A stretch of DNA of 64,000 bases from Pseudomonas fluorescens (GCF_001902145.1 NZ_MRST01000027.1:292519-356518), one strand, 5' to 3'; shown: positions 25,005 through 33,251, counted from the first letter of the stretch. The notes: generated by a model not told the origin, from the letters alone. Numbers and translations are program-made.

Positions 25005-25931
25005 ATGCAAACCACCAACACCGTCCTGATGATCCGCCCGGCGCGCTTTGCCTTCAACCCGGATACCGCGATCAACAACCGTTTCCAACGCCCGCCGCTG
25101 GACCCGCTCAGTGCACAGCACAAAGCGCTGGAGGAGTTCGACGGTTATGTCGACACCCTGCGCCGGCATGGCGTGGAGGTGCTGGTGGTGCAGGACACGC
25201 CGGCGCCCCACACGCCCGACTCGATCTTCCCCAATAACTGGTGGAGCAGCCATGCCGACGGCAGCCTGGTGCTCTACCCCATGGAAGGCCAGAACCGCCG
25301 ACTGGAGCGCAACAAGGGCGTGCTGCAAGTCTTGGAGCAACGCTTTGCGATCAACACCACCATCGACCTCAGCCACTTGGAACAACAGAACATCTTCCTG
25401 GAAGGCACCGGCAGCATGGTGCTCGACCGCCAGCACCGCATCAGCTACGCCTGCCATTCGGGGCGCACCCACCACGCGGCCCTGAGCCAGTTTGCCGAAC
25501 GCCTCGACTACCAACTCTGTGTGTTCCACGCCCTGGACCGTCACCAGGCCCCCATCTATCACAGCAACGTGATGATGAGCGTTGGCCGCGACCTCGCGGT
25601 GGTGTGCCTGCAGGCCCTGCCCGACGACAGCGAGCGCCTGGCCCTGGAACGCTCCCTGCGTGACACCGGCAAGGACATCCTCAGCCTGGACTTCGACCAG
25701 TTGGAAGCCTTCGCCGGCAACATGCTGGAGGTCCACGACCGGGACGGCCAGCCGTTGCTGGTGATGTCCGCCAGTGCCTGGGGCGCCCTGCATCCGGCGC
25801 AGCGTCAGCATGTGGAGCGCCATACGCGGCCGGTGGTGGTGAACATCGACAACATCGAACGCATCGGTGGCGGCAGTGCCCGCTGCATGCTGGCCGAAGT
25901 GCATCTGCCGGCCCGTCCCTCATTTCAATAA
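25005..25931 (+). CDS. ctlX: Arginine deiminase-like protein (CtlX family)
   Basis: A 308-residue member of the guanidino-group-modifying superfamily. Active-site blocks visible are F-P-N-N-W-W-S-S-H, E-G-T-G-S-M-V-L-D-R, the histidine in Y-H-S-N-V-M-M-S-V-G and the nucleophilic cysteine in G-G-G-S-A-R-C-M-L-A-E near the C-terminus. CtlX proteins act on citrulline or arginine. ATG 25005 is used; an upstream in-frame start is not supported. The next gene, an ornithine cyclodeaminase, starts 11 bp on, so arginine or citrulline is probably routed to ornithine and then proline. Confidence 0.82.
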   Translation: MQTTNTVLMIRPARFAFNPDTAINNRFQRPPLDPLSAQHKALEEFDGYVDTLRRHGVEVLVVQDTPAPHTPDSIFPNNWWSSHADGSLVLYPMEGQNRRLERNKGVLQVLEQRFAINTTIDLSHLEQQNIFLEGTGSMVLDRQHRISYACHSGRTHHAALSQFAERLDYQLCVFHALDRHQAPIYHSNVMMSVGRDLAVVCLQALPDDSERLALERSLRDTGKDILSLDFDQLEAFAGNMLEVHDRDGQPLLVMSASAWGALHPAQRQHVERHTRPVVVNIDNIERIGGGSARCMLAEVHLPARPSFQ

Positions 25932-25942
25932 GGAGTCTTGCC

Positions 25943-26989
25943 ATGACCCGTTATATCGACGTCAACGACCTCAGCTACCTGGTTTCGCAAAAAGGCCTGC
26001 AAACCTGCATCACCGAGATGGCCGACTACATACGCGCCGACTACCTGCGCTGGCAGGACTTCGAAAAATGCGCGCGCCTGGCCAACCATTCACCGGATGG
26101 GGTGATCGAGCTGATGCCGGTGTCCGACGCTTCGCTGTACGCCTTCAAGTACGTCAACGGCCACCCGAAAAACACCCTGGCCGGCATGCTCACCGTGATG
26201 GCGTTCGGTGCCTTGGGCGACGTCGACACCGGCAAACCGGTGCTGCTGGCGGAAATGACCCTGACCACTGCGATCCGCACCGCTGCCACCTCGGCCTTGG
26301 TCGCCCGCTACCTGGCCCGCGCCAACAGCCGCAGCATGGCGCTGATCGGCAACGGCTGCCAGAGCGAATTCCAGGCACTGGCCTTCCACGCCATGCTTGG
26401 CATTACTGAAATCCGCCTGTTCGACATCGACCCCCAGGCCACCGCCAAGCTCGCCGCCAACCTCAAGGCGTTCCCGGCGATCAAGGTGATCCTGGCCGCC
26501 AGCGTCGCCGAGGCGGTCAAAGGCGCGGACATTGTCACCACCGTCACTGCGGACAAGGCCTACGCCACCATCCTGACTGACGAGATGATCGAGCCAGGCA
26601 TGCACCTCAATGCCGTGGGCGGTGACTGCCCGGGCAAGACCGAGCTGGACCGCCGTATCGTCGAGCGCGCCAGGGTGATCGTCGAGTACGAACCGCAAAG
26701 CCGCATCGAAGGCGAAATCCAGCACATGCCGGCAGATTCGCCGGTCACCGAGCTGTGGCAAGTGATCAACGGCCAACAGCCGGGCCGCGAGAATGAACGC
26801 CAAATCACCCTGTTCGACTCGGTGGGTTTTGCCATCGAAGACTACTCGGCCCTGCGCTATGTATTGGACGTGGCCAAAGCGCTGGAAGTAGGCAGCGAGC
26901 TGGAGCTGGTGCCGGACCTGGTCGACCCGAAAGACCTGTTTGCACGCCTGGCCCAGCAACCTGTGGTACAGCATAAAAAGCGCGCCTGA
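25943..26989 (+). CDS. Ornithine cyclodeaminase
   Basis: A 348-residue protein of the ornithine cyclodeaminase/mu-crystallin family. The NAD-binding motif is A-L-I-G-N-G-C-Q-S-E-F (about residue 134). K-Y-V-N-G-H-P-K-N-T near 70 and N-A-V-G-G-D-C-P-G-K-T-E-L-D near 226 carry the substrate-binding lysine and the catalytic aspartate. It converts L-ornithine to proline and ammonia. It is co-directional with ctlX and probably co-transcribed. Confidence 0.92.
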   Translation: MTRYIDVNDLSYLVSQKGLQTCITEMADYIRADYLRWQDFEKCARLANHSPDGVIELMPVSDASLYAFKYVNGHPKNTLAGMLTVMAFGALGDVDTGKPVLLAEMTLTTAIRTAATSALVARYLARANSRSMALIGNGCQSEFQALAFHAMLGITEIRLFDIDPQATAKLAANLKAFPAIKVILAASVAEAVKGADIVTTVTADKAYATILTDEMIEPGMHLNAVGGDCPGKTELDRRIVERARVIVEYEPQSRIEGEIQHMPADSPVTELWQVINGQQPGRENERQITLFDSVGFAIEDYSALRYVLDVAKALEVGSELELVPDLVDPKDLFARLAQQPVVQHKKRA

Positions 26990-27064
26990 AACCGCTCTGG
27001 CTTGCCGCTTTGCGCCCAGGGCAGGCCAGATTCTGGTGGGTTAAAAGCCGATTTTGCCGGTGTC

Positions 27065-27081
27065 GCAGCCGATTCCGCTGC
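27065..27081. promoter_or_regulatory. Near-palindrome upstream of the ABC operon; second candidate Lrp-type site
   Basis: GCAGCCGATTCCGCTGC lies 135 bp upstream of the solute-binding protein gene and shares CAGCCGATTC-GCTG with the palindrome upstream of ctlX. A further partial copy (AGCCGATTTTGCC) begins at 27046. The remaining ocd-ABC intergenic sequence (26990-27216) shows nothing else definite. Confidence 0.5.
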
Positions 27082-27216
27082 ATTGCTTGTTTTAACAGCG
27101 CAATTTGCGCTTTGCGCAGGGGGTAAACGACACAAAAAACGCACCATCATGAAGCATTCTCTGCTCCCAGTTATTCACTGCCCCTGACATCAATTACAAA
27201 ATATAGGGACCGACAC

Positions 27217-27996
27217 ATGACTCCTCTGCGATCACTCTTCGCTGCGTTGCTGTTGCCACTGTGCGCCACTGCTGCCCACGCCCAGGACTGGAAAGAAATC
27301 CGGTTTGGCGTGTTTCCCGAATACCCGCCCTTCGAATCCGTCGCCGCTGACGGCAGCCTGCAAGGTTTCGATATCGAACTGGGCAACGCCATCTGCGCCA
27401 AGCTCGAAGTGAAATGCACCTGGGTGCACAACGAATTCGACGGCATGATCCCGGCCCTGCGTGCGCGCAAGTTCGACGCGATCATGTCTTCCATGGCCGT
27501 AACCCCGGCCCGCGAGAAAGTCATCGACTTCACCGACCGGCTGTTCCTCAGCCCCACCTCGGTGATCACCCGCAAAAACGCCACCTTCGGTGACACCCCC
27601 GAGTCGCTGAACGGCAAGCAAGTGGGCGTGCTGCAAGGCTCGTTGCAGGAAGCCTATGCTCGCGCGCACCTGGCCAAGCTCGGTGCACAGATCAAGGCGT
27701 ACCAGTCCCAGGAACAGAACTACGCCGACCTGCAGAACGGCCGCCTCGACGCCACCCTGACGGACAAGCTCGAAGCCCAGCTCAACTTCCTGTCCAAGCC
27801 CGAAGGCGCCGACTTCAAGACCGGCCCGGCCTTCAAGGACCCGACCCTGCCCCTGGACATCGCCATGGGCCTGCGCAAGAACGACCAGGCGTTGCGTGAG
27901 CTGATCAACAAGGGCATCGCCGCCGTCCAGGCCGATGGCACCTACGCCCAGATCCAGAAGAAATATTTTGGCGATCAGGACATCTACAACGAGTAA
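27217..27996 (+). CDS. Periplasmic basic amino acid-binding protein (HisJ/ArgT-like)
   Basis: A 259-residue polar amino acid solute-binding protein (SBP family 3). The signal peptide ends at A-H-A (about residue 22). E-Y-P-P-F-E-S-V near residue 40, D-G-M-I-P-A-L-R-A-R-K-F-D and F-T-D-R-L-F are typical of lysine/arginine/ornithine- and octopine-binding proteins. It delivers substrate to the permease encoded downstream. Arginine or ornithine is the likely ligand given the ctlX and ocd genes. Confidence 0.9.
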   Translation: MTPLRSLFAALLLPLCATAAHAQDWKEIRFGVFPEYPPFESVAADGSLQGFDIELGNAICAKLEVKCTWVHNEFDGMIPALRARKFDAIMSSMAVTPAREKVIDFTDRLFLSPTSVITRKNATFGDTPESLNGKQVGVLQGSLQEAYARAHLAKLGAQIKAYQSQEQNYADLQNGRLDATLTDKLEAQLNFLSKPEGADFKTGPAFKDPTLPLDIAMGLRKNDQALRELINKGIAAVQADGTYAQIQKKYFGDQDIYNE

Positions 27997-28018
27997 TGCC
28001 CGCGCCAGCAAAATCCCC

Positions 28019-28119
28019 TGTAGGAGCGAGCTTGACTCGCGAAAATCGTCAGCGATAACGCGCTAAGCCAGCATGAACGCGGCGCCCTTGAGTTTTTCGC
28101 GAGCAAGCTCGCTCCTACA
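28019..28119. repeat. REP pair, class B, inside the transporter operon
   Basis: TGTAGGAGCGAGCTTGACTCGCG at the left (one extra A relative to other copies) pairs with CGCGAGCAAGCTCGCTCCTACA at the right. It sits between the binding-protein gene and the first permease gene, a position where REP hairpins can protect the upstream message from decay and leave the binding protein in excess. Confidence 0.9.
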
Positions 28120-28139
28120 TATAAAGAGACCTCCTTTCC

Positions 28140-28841
28140 ATGAACGACCTCCTCAACCTGCAAGGCTACGGCCCCATGCTGGCCCAGGGTGCCTGGATGA
28201 CGCTCAAGCTGGCGTTCCTCGCCCTGGCCCTGAGCCTTACCCTGGGCCTGGTCGCCGCTGGCGCCAAACTCTCCAGCGCCAAATGGCTGCGCGTGCCGGC
28301 CACGCTCTACACCACGTTGATTCGCAGCGTGCCGGACCTGGTGCTGATCCTGCTGATCTTCTACAGCCTGCAACTGTGGCTCAACGACCTGACCGAAGCG
28401 TTCGGCTGGGACTACGTTGAAATCGACCCGTTTACCGCCGGGGTGATCACCCTGGGGTTTATCTACGGCGCGTATTTCACCGAAAACTTCCGAGGCGCGA
28501 TCCTCAGTGTGCCAGCCGGCCAACTGGAAGCCGCCACCGCCTATGGCCTGAGCCGCTGGCAGCGCTTTCACCTGGTGCTGTTCCCGCAACTGATGCGCTT
28601 TGCCCTGCCGGGCCTGGGCAATAACTGGCTGGTGCTGCTCAAGTCCACGGCGCTGGTGTCGATCATCGGCCTGTCAGACCTGGTCAAGGCCGCGCAGAAC
28701 GCCGGCAAGTCCACCAGCGAGCCGCTGTACTTCCTGATCCTCGCGGGCCTGGTGTACCTGGTGATTACCACCCTCTCCAACCGCATCTTCAAGCGCCTGG
28801 AACGGCGCTATAACCTGGGCATCAAGGGGATGGCGCGATGA
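28140..28841 (+). CDS. Amino acid ABC permease (HisQ-like)
   Basis: A 233-residue inner-membrane protein with the HisQ/ArtQ fold. It has an N-terminal M-T-L-K-L-A-F-L segment, the T-L-I-R-S-V-P-D-L-V motif and the EAA loop E-A-A-T-A-Y-G-L-S-R-W-Q-R near residue 128. The stop overlaps the next start by 4 bp (ATGA). Confidence 0.92.
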   Translation: MNDLLNLQGYGPMLAQGAWMTLKLAFLALALSLTLGLVAAGAKLSSAKWLRVPATLYTTLIRSVPDLVLILLIFYSLQLWLNDLTEAFGWDYVEIDPFTAGVITLGFIYGAYFTENFRGAILSVPAGQLEAATAYGLSRWQRFHLVLFPQLMRFALPGLGNNWLVLLKSTALVSIIGLSDLVKAAQNAGKSTSEPLYFLILAGLVYLVITTLSNRIFKRLERRYNLGIKGMAR

Positions 28842-29551
28842 TCGAACTGTTCCAGCAATACGGCCTGGCCTACCTGTTCAGCGATGGCAGTGGCCTGTCC
28901 GGTGTCGCCATGACCTTGTGGCTGTTCATTATCTCGGTGGTGCTCGGCTTTGGCCTGTCGATCCCCCTGGCGCTGGCACGCGTGTCAGAGCACTTCTGGC
29001 TGCGCTGGCCGGTGGAGGTCTACACCTACCTGTTCCGCGGCACGCCGCTGTATATCCAACTGCTGATTTGCTACACAGGGCTGTACAGCCTGGAGGTGGT
29101 GCGGGACAACGCCCTGCTCAACCAGTTTTTCCGCAATGCGCTGAACTGCACGCTGTTGGCGTTTGTGCTCAACACCTGCGCCTACACCGTGGAAATCTTC
29201 GCCGGGGCAATCCGCAACATCCCCCATGGCGAGATCGAAGCGGCACGCGCCTATGGCCTGCACGGCTGGCGGCTGAACCTGTTTGTGATCGTGCCCGCCG
29301 CGTTGCGTCGCGCCCTGCCGGCCTACAGCAATGAAATGATCCTGATGCTGCACGCCACGTCGCTGGCGTTCACCGCCACCGTCGCCGACATCCTCAAGGT
29401 CGCCCGCGATGCCAATGCCGAGACGTTCCTGACCTTCCAGGCCTTCGGCATCGCCGCCCTGCTCTACATGCTGCTGTCCTTTGCACTGGTGGGCCTGTTC
29501 AGGCTGGCCGAACGTCGCTGGATGCGCTTTCTTGTTCCTACCCGAGGCTAA
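28838..29551 (+). CDS. Amino acid ABC permease (HisM-like)
   Basis: A 237-residue partner permease. Y-L-F-R-G-T-P-L-Y-I-Q-L-L near residue 65 and the EAA loop E-I-E-A-A-R-A-Y-G-L-H-G-W near 135 mark the HisM/ArtM type. It forms a heterodimeric channel with the preceding product, with which it is translationally coupled. Confidence 0.92.
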   Translation: MIELFQQYGLAYLFSDGSGLSGVAMTLWLFIISVVLGFGLSIPLALARVSEHFWLRWPVEVYTYLFRGTPLYIQLLICYTGLYSLEVVRDNALLNQFFRNALNCTLLAFVLNTCAYTVEIFAGAIRNIPHGEIEAARAYGLHGWRLNLFVIVPAALRRALPAYSNEMILMLHATSLAFTATVADILKVARDANAETFLTFQAFGIAALLYMLLSFALVGLFRLAERRWMRFLVPTRG

Positions 29552-29554
29552 CCC

Positions 29555-30385
29555 ATGAATCAGTCCGCGCAGGCCCTGGCCGCTTATCCGGTGGATGTAC
29601 CCGTGACCAACGCTGCAACTGCCGCGATCAAGCTGCAAGTCGAAGGTATCCATAAACGCTACGGCGAACACGAAGTACTCAAGGGCGTGTCCCTCAATGC
29701 CCGCCAGGGCGATGTGATCAGCCTGATCGGCGCCAGCGGCTCGGGCAAAAGCACGATGCTGCGGTGCATCAACTTTCTGGAACAGCCTGACGCCGGGGTG
29801 ATCACCCTGGACGGCATCAGCATCGAAATGCAACCAGGCCGCGCCGGCACCCGCGCGCCGCACCAGGCGCAACTGCAAAACCTGCGCACGCGCCTGGCCA
29901 TGGTGTTCCAGCACTTCAACCTGTGGAGCCACATGACCGTGTTGGAAAACATCACCATGGCCCCGCGTCGGGTACTGAACGTGAGCGCCGCCGAAGCCGA
30001 GAAGCGTGCGCGGTTGTACCTGGACAAGGTTGGCTTGCCGAGCCGCGTGGCGGACCAATACCCGGCGTTCCTGTCCGGCGGCCAGCAGCAGCGCGTGGCG
30101 ATTGCGCGGGCGCTGGCGATGGAGCCGGAGATTATCCTGTTTGATGAACCCACCTCGGCCCTGGACCCGGAGCTTGTAGGAGAAGTGCTTAAAGTCATAC
30201 AGACGTTGGCCGAGGAAGGTCGTACCATGCTGATGGTCACCCACGAAATGGGCTTTGCCCGCCAGGTGTCCAGCCAAGTGCTGTTCCTGCACCAGGGCCG
30301 AGTCGAAGAACACGGCGGCGCCGAGATCCTCGACCATCCCACCAGCGAACGCTTGCAGCAATTTCTTTCCAACCGTTTGAAGTGA
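29555..30385 (+). CDS. Amino acid ABC transporter ATPase (HisP-like)
   Basis: A 276-residue ATPase with a short N-terminal extension. Walker A is G-A-S-G-S-G-K-S-T, the signature is L-S-G-G-Q-Q-Q-R and Walker B is I-I-L-F-D-E-P-T-S-A-L-D-P-E. The acidic/aromatic segment V-F-Q-H-F-N-L-W-S-H is that of HisP/ArtP. It energises the HisQM-like channel. Confidence 0.94.
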   Translation: MNQSAQALAAYPVDVPVTNAATAAIKLQVEGIHKRYGEHEVLKGVSLNARQGDVISLIGASGSGKSTMLRCINFLEQPDAGVITLDGISIEMQPGRAGTRAPHQAQLQNLRTRLAMVFQHFNLWSHMTVLENITMAPRRVLNVSAAEAEKRARLYLDKVGLPSRVADQYPAFLSGGQQQRVAIARALAMEPEIILFDEPTSALDPELVGEVLKVIQTLAEEGRTMLMVTHEMGFARQVSSQVLFLHQGRVEEHGGAEILDHPTSERLQQFLSNRLK

Positions 30386-30389
30386 ACTC

Positions 30390-30887
30390 ATGGATACCAA
30401 GGCCAACGGACCCCATTCTTCCCCTACGCTGGATCGCATCGACGAAGCGATCATCGACGTACTCAGGCATCAGGGGCGTATTACCTACGAAAAGCTCTCG
30501 TCATTGGTGCACCTCACCCCCAGGCCCTGCCTGGAGCGGGTGCGCAAGCTGGAGCGACGCGGGGTGATCCGTGGGTATGGGGCGATCATCGATGTGCAGA
30601 TGGTCTCACCGGGGCTGTCGCTGCTGGTGCTGGTGGCCTTGTCCAACCAAAGCGGGCGCTCGGCGCAAAAGGCTTTCGAAGCCTGCGTGAAAGCCTGCCC
30701 GCAGGTATTCGAATGCCAGTTGATCAGCGGGCCGTTCGACTACAGCCTGCGCATGCGCTGCCGGGATATGGAACATTACCGGGTGCTGACCGAGACCTGG
30801 TTGAACAATGATGAGTTGCACATTGATAAGTTGGTGGCACATCCGGAGTTGGCGGTGGTCAAGAACACCGCGACTGAACTGGCCTGA
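30390..30887 (+). CDS. Lrp/AsnC-family regulator
   Basis: A 165-residue regulator. The HTH (I-T-Y-E-K-L-S-S-L-V-H-L-T-P-R-P-C-L-E-R-V-R-K-L) is followed by the ligand-binding domain (G-P-F-D-Y-S-L-R-M-R-C). It starts 4 bp after the ATPase stop, so it is the last gene of the transporter operon and probably autoregulates it. It could bind the related palindromes at 24877-24891 and 27065-27081. Arginine, ornithine or citrulline would be sensible effectors (inference). Confidence 0.9.
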   Translation: MDTKANGPHSSPTLDRIDEAIIDVLRHQGRITYEKLSSLVHLTPRPCLERVRKLERRGVIRGYGAIIDVQMVSPGLSLLVLVALSNQSGRSAQKAFEACVKACPQVFECQLISGPFDYSLRMRCRDMEHYRVLTETWLNNDELHIDKLVAHPELAVVKNTATELA

Positions 30888-30917
30888 TACCCACTCCTCC
30901 AGGCTGCGAAAATCAAA

Positions 30918-31023
30918 TGTGGGAGCTGGCTTGTGTGGGAGCGGGCTTGCTCGCGAAAGCGGTGGGTCAGTTACACATAAGCTGACTGACCCACCGCTTT
31001 CGCGAGCAAGCCCGCTCCCACAG
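30918..31023. repeat. Class C REP pair joined to an orphan class A half
   Basis: A lone class A head, TGTGGGAGCTGGCTTG, runs directly into a complete class C pair (TGTGGGAGCGGGCTTGCTCG ... CGAGCAAGCCCGCTCCCACA) whose inner arms GCGGTGGGTCAG and CTGACCCACCGC also pair. The orphan half has no partner. The element separates the convergent Lrp and DUF4130 genes. Confidence 0.88.
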
Positions 31024-31026
31024 TTT

Positions 31027-31860
31027 TTAACCGTGCCCACTTAATATTCTCTTGCCTGGCTTGGCCCCCACCAACTTCGCCTGCCCATCCTTCTGCTTGC
31101 CCGTGCGCGCCTCGCTGATCAACCCCGGAATCAACTTGCCCTCCGGCAAATTCTTCCAGAAGCGGCTGGGCAAATGCCCTTCCATCACCTTGGGGTTCAG
31201 CCGCGCCGGGTTGAAGATGTGGCTGTAGTAGGTCAACCACATCGCACTGTGGGGATCTTCAACATTCTGCGCCAGTTGCTGCCAGGCCTCGGGGCACTGG
31301 CGCTGATGAATCAATTGCTCGCCGTCGTAATACACCCCGTCCAGGGGCGTGGCGATCATCCAGCGATGGCGGCCCATGCGCCCGATAAAATGCTCGCTGG
31401 CGCTCTTGAGAATGTCATGGGCTGGTTCATGCCAGGCCACGTACTCCGGCAGTTCCGACCCGGCCCCATCCGGCAGCGCGATGAAGCGCACAAACGCATG
31501 CAAGTGGTGGGCTTCCCGGCTGACTTGCTTGATGCGCCGCTGCAATTCGCTGCCAAGCTTGTCCCCCGCGAGCATGGCCGTGCGATCACCATGGCTGACC
31601 CGCCACAGCACTTCATACAACAGGCTCCAGCGCTGATCACCGTGATAACAGGCAGCGGACTCCAGCAATTGCAACAACGCCTTGGGTATACGCGCCTGAA
31701 ACGGCCCCAACCCTGGTGGGATCGGTTCATCGGTAGCGAACAGGTCCGCCGCCTGCACCTCGCCCCAGCTCACCTGGCTGGGGTCGACCTGATGGCTGAG
31801 CAACCAGCGCGCCTGTTCGCGCCAGGTGCTGAACAGGTTGTCGCACTCCAGGCTGATCAT
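31027..31860 (-). CDS. DUF4130 / TIGR03915-family DNA metabolism protein
   Basis: A 277-residue protein of the DUF4130 family, called 'SAM-linked DNA metabolism' proteins because they occur beside radical SAM proteins of the kind encoded upstream. Seen: H-L-H-A-F-V-R-F, H-F-I-G-R-M-G-R-H-R-W-M-I-A-T-P and Y-Y-D-G-E-Q. In many bacteria this domain is fused to a uracil-DNA glycosylase domain, which is absent here. The start at 31860 overlaps the radical SAM stop by 4 bp (ATGA), so the pair is coupled and shares the LexA-type box. The biochemical role is unknown. Confidence 0.8.
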   Translation of the reverse strand: MISLECDNLFSTWREQARWLLSHQVDPSQVSWGEVQAADLFATDEPIPPGLGPFQARIPKALLQLLESAACYHGDQRWSLLYEVLWRVSHGDRTAMLAGDKLGSELQRRIKQVSREAHHLHAFVRFIALPDGAGSELPEYVAWHEPAHDILKSASEHFIGRMGRHRWMIATPLDGVYYDGEQLIHQRQCPEAWQQLAQNVEDPHSAMWLTYYSHIFNPARLNPKVMEGHLPSRFWKNLPEGKLIPGLISEARTGKQKDGQAKLVGAKPGKRILSGHG

Positions 31861-33077
31861 CCCCACAACCCCATCTGTTGCGGCTGCGGACGGTCCCGCA
31901 ATTGTTCGCGCAACAACACACTGGTGCTGTCGGCCTGCTGCGGGTGGTAGTCGCTGGTGATGAAAAACGGCTTGGCCTTGGCCAGCACGCAGCGCATACG
32001 CGCCAGGTCTTCGAAGCGGATCTTGCGTTCACGGCGCAGGTCGACCAGGCGCTGGGTGGTGCGCAGGCCGATGCCGGGGATACGTGCGATCAGGGTCGGC
32101 TCGGCGCGGTTCAGGTCCAGGGGGAACACCTCGCGATGCTCCAGGGCCCAGGCCAGCTTGGGGTCGATATCCAGTGCCAGGTGGCCGGGGCCGGCGAACA
32201 GCTCATTGGCGCTGAAACCGTAGCTGCGCAGCAGGAAATCAGCCTGGTACAAGCGGTGCTCGCGCATCAAGGGCGGCGCAGCCAGGGGTACGCTTTTCGG
32301 GCTGTTGGGGATGGGGCTGAACGCCGAGTAATACACGCGGCGCAGCTTGAAATTACCGTACAACGCCTCGGCACCGTGCAGGATGGTGCTGTCGTCGGTG
32401 TCGTCGGCGCCGACAATCATCTGCGTGCTCTGCCCGGCCGGGGCGAAACGTGGCGCGCGGGGTTCGTTGAGCACCGTCTGTTCGCCGGTGTAGATGGTCT
32501 GCATGGCCTGCTTGATCGAGACAATCTGCTTCTCCGGCGCCAGTGTCTGCAGGCTGGCCTCGGTGGGCAGTTCGATATTCACACTGAGGCGATCGGCATA
32601 ACGGCCAGCCTCGGCGATCAGGGCCGGGTCGGCATCGGGGATGGTCTTGAGGTGGATATAACCGCGAAAGTCATGCTCTTCGCGCAGCAGTTTGGCGACC
32701 CGCACCAGCTGCTCCATGGTGTAGTCCGACGAACGGATGATGCCGGAACTGAGGAACAGCCCGCTGACGCAATTGCGCTTGTAGAAATCCAGGGTCAGGG
32801 TGACCACCTCCTCCGGGCTGAAGCGCGCACGGGGCACGTCGCTGGAGCGGCGGTTGACGCAGTATTGGCAGTCGTAGAGGCAGAAGTTGGTGAGCAACAC
32901 CTTGAGCAACGACACGCAACGGCCATCGGGCGTGTAGCTGTGGCAGATGCCCATGCCATTGGTGGAACCCAGCCCCGGCTTGCCCTCGGAACTGCGCTTG
33001 GGCGCGCCACTGCTGGCGCAGGACGCGTCGTACTTGGCGGCGTCGGCGAGGATGCTGAGTTTTTCGATCAACTGCAT
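31857..33077 (-). CDS. Putative DNA modification/repair radical SAM protein (TIGR03916-like)
   Basis: A 406-residue radical SAM protein. The cluster ligands are C-L-Y-D-C-Q-Y-C (about residues 69-76), preceded by C-H-S-Y-T-P-D-G-R-C. A C-terminal helix-hairpin-helix region (I-A-R-I-P-G-I-G-L-R-T-T-Q-R-L-V-D-L-R near residue 345) points to DNA binding. This combination belongs to the family annotated as a putative DNA modification/repair enzyme, encoded with DUF4130. A LexA-type box overlaps its predicted promoter, which supports a damage-response role. The reaction is not known. Confidence 0.82.
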   Translation of the reverse strand: MQLIEKLSILADAAKYDASCASSGAPKRSSEGKPGLGSTNGMGICHSYTPDGRCVSLLKVLLTNFCLYDCQYCVNRRSSDVPRARFSPEEVVTLTLDFYKRNCVSGLFLSSGIIRSSDYTMEQLVRVAKLLREEHDFRGYIHLKTIPDADPALIAEAGRYADRLSVNIELPTEASLQTLAPEKQIVSIKQAMQTIYTGEQTVLNEPRAPRFAPAGQSTQMIVGADDTDDSTILHGAEALYGNFKLRRVYYSAFSPIPNSPKSVPLAAPPLMREHRLYQADFLLRSYGFSANELFAGPGHLALDIDPKLAWALEHREVFPLDLNRAEPTLIARIPGIGLRTTQRLVDLRRERKIRFEDLARMRCVLAKAKPFFITSDYHPQQADSTSVLLREQLRDRPQPQQMGLWG

Positions 33078-33088
33078 GGAGGGCTACC

Positions 33089-33133
33089 GATACTGGTTTT
33101 TTGTACAGTATCAATAGCCACACTTTGTCACAA
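33089..33133 (-). promoter_or_regulatory. LexA-type SOS box overlapping a promoter
   Basis: Minus-strand CTGTACAAAAAACCAG (33108-33093) fits CTG-N10-CAG, inside 7-bp arms GATACTG/CAGTATC (33089-33112). A -10 (TACTGT, 33110-33105) and a -35 (TTGTGA, 33133-33128) are 17 bp apart, so LexA bound here would block the promoter of the radical SAM-DUF4130 pair, whose start is at 33077. Confidence 0.65.
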
Positions 33134-33141
33134 GTGCCGTC

Positions 33142-33241
33142 TGTAGGAGCGAGCTTGCTCGCGAAGAACCCAAGAGCGCCGCGTTCATTCAGATGAGGCG
33201 CGTTATCGTTGACGTTCTTCGCGAGCAAGCTCGCTCCTACG
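33142..33241. repeat. REP pair, class B
   Basis: TGTAGGAGCGAGCTTGCTCG at the left and CGAGCAAGCTCGCTCCTACG at the right, around the GAAGAACC ... AACGTTCTTC inner arms. It lies between the promoter of the radical SAM gene and the 3' end of pvdA. Confidence 0.9.
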
Positions 33242-33251
33242 GAGAGGCCGG

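Noticed and set aside
24872..25123. Small minus-strand frame of 83 codons between a REP and ctlX
   Set aside because: It overlaps the ctlX start and the candidate operator, has no ribosome-binding site and no recognisable similarity.
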